Source: Paenibacillus lupini (GTDB lineage: Bacteria > Bacillota > Bacilli > Paenibacillales > Paenibacillaceae). From it: DNA of 64,000 nucleotides. A program made the translations under genes and the position numbers. Of the stretch, positions 61,418 through 64,000 are shown in pieces. Location of the stretch: NCBI RefSeq assembly GCF_011761355.1, contig NZ_JAASRW010000002.1:496001-560000 (forward strand). The letters run 5' to 3'. The first letter of the stretch is position 1. Every line of letters begins with the position of its first letter. The notes under the pieces are model-generated. The model saw only the letters and a list, made by a program, of their open reading frames with translations, had not been told where the DNA came from and ran no database searches.

Positions 61418-62749
61418 ATGAAAAAAATATTCGTGCTCGACACTAATGTGCTGCTTCATGATCCGCAATCGCTATTTGCCTTCGAGGATAACGAAGTCAT
61501 CATTCCCGCGGTGGTGTTGGAAGAAATCGACTCCAAGAAGAGGCTGGCAGACGAACTAGGGCGCAACGCGCGTTCCATATCCCGGTTGCTCGATGGTATG
61601 CGAGTGGATGGGCGTCTTCACGAAGGTATAACACTGCCTAACGGCGGGCTGTTAAAGGTGGAGCTTAACCACAGAAGTTTCATGCGTGTGCAAGAGATGT
61701 TCGGTGAAATGTCCAATGATAACCGAATACTTGCGGTCGCGCTCAACTATCACTTGGAACAGCTGGAGACGCAGCAAGTAAGTAGTGTCGTACTCGTGAG
61801 CAAGGATGTTCTCGTCCGGATTAAAGCGGATGTGCTTGGATTAATGGCACAAGATTACTTATCCGACCGGACAGTATCCACGACAGACTTCTACGCTGGT
61901 TATGAAACGATATTTGTCCATCCGTCAGTCATTGATGAATTTTATACGTATCGATTCCTCACAAACAAGAGCTTTCAGGCTGGCATCAGGCTGAAGCCTA
62001 ATGAATTCGTCATATTGCGAGATGAGATGGGCTCCTCCAAATCGGCTCTGCTTAAGGTTAGCAATGACGGCGCACGCCTAGAGCCGTTGTTCTTAAGTAA
62101 TGATCCGATCTGGGGAATAACAGCTAGGAATGCTCAGCAGCGTATGGCCCTAGAGCTGCTGCTTAACGATGAAATCCCGCTCGTCACTTTAACCGGAAAA
62201 GCCGGCACAGGTAAAACGCTTCTGGCGCTTGCTGCTGGTCTATTGAAGGTCGAGGATGAGCATAAATACAAAAAGCTTCTGATTGCCCGCCCGGTTGTGC
62301 CAATGGGGAAAGACATCGGTTACTTGCCGGGTGAGAAGGAAGAGAAACTTCGTCCTTGGATGCAGCCGATCTATGATAACCTGGAATATCTGTTTGATAC
62401 GAAAAAATCCGGTGATATCGATAAAATATTAATGGGTCTTGGCAGTATCCAGGTCGAAGCACTTACCTATATTCGCGGTCGTTCGATTCCGGGGCAATTC
62501 ATCATTATCGATGAGGCGCAAAACTTAACGAAGCATGAAGTGAAGACGATTGTCTCCCGTGTTGGGGAGGGCAGTAAAATCGTGCTCATGGGTGATCCAG
62601 AGCAGATTGACCATCCTTATCTCGATGCAGTGAGCAACGGGCTCACACATATCGTGGAGCATTTCAAAAGCGAAGGAATCAGCGGTCATATTACACTGGA
62701 AAAAGGCGAGCGCTCCAAGCTCGCCCAGCTCGCAGCAGATCTTCTGTAA
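61418..62749 (+). CDS. PIN-PhoH2 family protein (YlaK-like)
   Basis: 443 aa. N-terminal PIN ribonuclease domain (IFVLDTNVLLHDP, VVLEEIDSKKRL, NDNRILAVALNY) fused to a PhoH helicase-type ATPase with Walker A TGKAGTGKT (259-267) and Walker B FIIIDEAQNLT. PhoH2 proteins are RNA helicase/RNases. I chose ATG 61418 after GGGAGGG; ATG 61394 is ahead of that site. Confidence 0.93.
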   Translation: MKKIFVLDTNVLLHDPQSLFAFEDNEVIIPAVVLEEIDSKKRLADELGRNARSISRLLDGMRVDGRLHEGITLPNGGLLKVELNHRSFMRVQEMFGEMSNDNRILAVALNYHLEQLETQQVSSVVLVSKDVLVRIKADVLGLMAQDYLSDRTVSTTDFYAGYETIFVHPSVIDEFYTYRFLTNKSFQAGIRLKPNEFVILRDEMGSSKSALLKVSNDGARLEPLFLSNDPIWGITARNAQQRMALELLLNDEIPLVTLTGKAGTGKTLLALAAGLLKVEDEHKYKKLLIARPVVPMGKDIGYLPGEKEEKLRPWMQPIYDNLEYLFDTKKSGDIDKILMGLGSIQVEALTYIRGRSIPGQFIIIDEAQNLTKHEVKTIVSRVGEGSKIVLMGDPEQIDHPYLDAVSNGLTHIVEHFKSEGISGHITLEKGERSKLAQLAADLL

Positions 62750-62762
62750 TCTTTAAAAATGT

Positions 62763-62797
62763 AGCGGTGCCGGGAAATCCCAGCACCGCTATTTTGC
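62763..62797 (+). terminator. Terminator after the PhoH-family gene
   Basis: AGCGGTGC-CGGG pairs with CCCA-GCACCGCT around AAAT, then ATTTTGCTG. Confidence 0.8.
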
Positions 62798-62910
62798 TGT
62801 TTTAAGGCAGGTTAATAGGGCGAACGGAGTAATTCATCGGAAGAACATTTAAATTACGGAGCGAGTCACATTAACCTACAGGGCAGGTGGGATCAAAGTC
62901 CTAGACTTGT

Positions 62911-62940
62911 TTGGACAACTCTGCATTTTATTGCTATGAT
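62911..62940 (+). promoter_or_regulatory. Promoter of the last gene
   Basis: TTGGAC or TGGACA (62911/62912), 17-18 nt, TATGAT (62935-62940), 57 bp before the coding start. The stretch 62798-62910 shows nothing else. Confidence 0.55.
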
Positions 62941-62996
62941 AGGTTTTAATAGAGATACTGCGGGGGCGTAATGATATATCAGAGAGGGAGACGTGT

Positions 62997-64000
62997 GTGG
63001 CTACAAGGAGATATATGATGATCCTTGCAGGAGCAGTGCTGTTGTCCGTTATTTTGCTTATACCTAATCTGGACCCAAATAAACCGGCCGCTACCGGCAG
63101 CAGCTCCCATGATGCAAATACAGGACCTGTGACTCACGAGCAGGATGATGAGCCTATGGAATCCATTGTTGTAACCGTTTCCATGACATCTGCGGAATTC
63201 GCGAACCTGGAAGAAGCAAGTCAACGCTTTATGCTGAAATATCCGAACATCAGGGTGCTTTTTTCCAATGTTGAATCCAAGGAAGAGGCTTATGTCGCAT
63301 GGAAACAGGAGCTGGAGCTGGGTTCTTCCTCGGATATTATGCTGATGGACAGCGGATGGGTGCGGGAGTTTGCCGTTATGGGCCTGCTTGAGCCTGTTGA
63401 CAGTGTGAACACGGCAAGTACAATTTCCGATCAGCCCACGAAGCTGCTAGCTCCATTGAAGTGGAACAGCTACCTATGGGGTCTTCCTTATGATGCGGAT
63501 CCGGCTGTGCTCGTGTGGAATAAGGCCATGTTATCAGAGCAAAAGTTATCAGCCCCGCCGAAGGACTGGGACAGCTTTATGAATTTGACTGATCATTTGT
63601 CAGCCCCTCAGGAGGCATCCAAACCGCTTGTTTATTTGCCAAGCGATTTTAGCCTGACGACAGCTTGGCTCGATGGCTGGAGCAATTCAGCACAGCGGGG
63701 CACAGGGGCTTTGTTGTTTAGTGAAGAGTCAGCAAGCCGACTGAAGGCGTTGGCTGGTTTGACGATACCTTCTTTTAATCTTAATAATCGTATGTTAGGG
63801 ACAGAGTTGGAGCAGCAACGGATGCTGGCTTCTGTTCTTCCGTGGTCAGAGTATAAAGCACTTCCTAAATCAGAGCAGGACAAGCTGGTTCTTGATAAGG
63901 ATAAATTACGCAACATATGGCTCGGAAGCCGCAGCTTTGTCGTGTCTGCTGCTTCGGAGAAGACGGAAGCCTCATTTAGCTGGATAAAAGAAATGACAAG
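62997..64000 (+). CDS. Membrane-anchored solute-binding-like protein (partial, 5' end)
   Basis: The frame stays open to the window end (334 codons). GTG 62997 lies 6 nt after AGAGAGGGAG. The N-terminus MATRRYMMILAGAVLLSVILLIPN is one hydrophobic segment without a lipobox Cys, then a Ser/Gly/Asp linker. The mature part resembles family 1 binding proteins: FANLEEASQRFMLKYPNIRVLF, SSSDIMLMDSGWVREFA, WGLPYDADPAVLVWNKAML. It might be a sensor or a secreted binding protein; its C-terminus is not visible. Confidence 0.8.
   Translation, partial: MATRRYMMILAGAVLLSVILLIPNLDPNKPAATGSSSHDANTGPVTHEQDDEPMESIVVTVSMTSAEFANLEEASQRFMLKYPNIRVLFSNVESKEEAYVAWKQELELGSSSDIMLMDSGWVREFAVMGLLEPVDSVNTASTISDQPTKLLAPLKWNSYLWGLPYDADPAVLVWNKAMLSEQKLSAPPKDWDSFMNLTDHLSAPQEASKPLVYLPSDFSLTTAWLDGWSNSAQRGTGALLFSEESASRLKALAGLTIPSFNLNNRMLGTELEQQRMLASVLPWSEYKALPKSEQDKLVLDKDKLRNIWLGSRSFVVSAASEKTEASFSWIKEMT

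Overview
The window looks like a chromosomal segment of a Paenibacillus-type bacterium (Bacillota, endospore former). Supporting signs are strong GGAGG-type ribosome sites with frequent TTG and GTG starts, lipoprotein-anchored sugar-binding proteins, plant and fungal polysaccharide hydrolases, a YhcN/YlaJ-type sporulation lipoprotein, a typA-YlaH-YlaJ-PhoH neighbourhood like that of Bacillus subtilis, a nifZ-like/thiI pair, and intergenic palindromic repeats of the kind I associate with Paenibacillus. I see no phage, insertion sequence, CRISPR array or rRNA.

Layout. 1-7958 is an arabinan/arabino-oligosaccharide utilisation locus: a divergent ArsR-like regulator (cut by the window edge), a binding protein, two permeases, a GH51 arabinofuranosidase and two GH43 enzymes. 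There is no ATPase gene, so a shared MsmX-type ATPase is implied. 8154-10784 (minus) is a three-gene ABC-2 exporter behind a ~185-nt leader that looks like a ykkC-family riboswitch with a terminator. 11109-12032 is an EamA permease. 12285-16199 is a small orphan protein plus a heterodimeric ABC multidrug exporter, with twin GTATAC-N4-GTATAC dyads at the promoter. 16489-18609 is a GH105 hydrolase with a divergent AraC regulator. 18716-21281 holds a DUF2798 protein, a DUF1835 protein and a coiled-coil protein. 21530-24801 is a second sugar importer, again without an ATPase. 24908-25555 is a SIMPL protein.

25917-29130 is the most unusual block. Five tightly packed genes encode a 69-aa protein, a Ser-rich exported protein ending in Gly-Gly (YgiB-like layout), a YgiC-like glutathionylspermidine-synthase-family ATP-grasp ligase, a lipoprotein and a DUF350 membrane protein. 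They lie behind an exact TGAAAC-N16-CGTA (sigma-W/ECF type) promoter. I infer a cell-envelope stress operon in which the ligase may modify the Ser-rich protein.

29519-32590 is a secreted GH87 alpha-1,3-glucanase with CBM6/35 and discoidin domains. 32729-38504 is a mixed housekeeping run: DegV, an alditol oxidase-like flavoenzyme, a metallophosphoesterase, a Nudix hydrolase, a frameshifted HIT gene and a NAT-like protein. 38926-41778 is methylmalonate-semialdehyde dehydrogenase plus an omega-aminotransferase. 41785-41944 holds tRNA-Thr(UGU) and a truncated tRNA. 42401-44359 is a c-di-GMP-I riboswitch in front of a chemoreceptor. 45085-48684 is a YtrA-regulated double ABC system. 48862-54688 includes a UbiA prenyltransferase, a nitroreductase, a lytic transglycosylase, a cysteine desulfurase and ThiI. 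54707-56880 has two divergent TerC genes and a membrane protein. 56933-62749 is the typA to PhoH block with an LCP enzyme. 62997-64000 is the start of a solute-binding-like protein cut by the window end.
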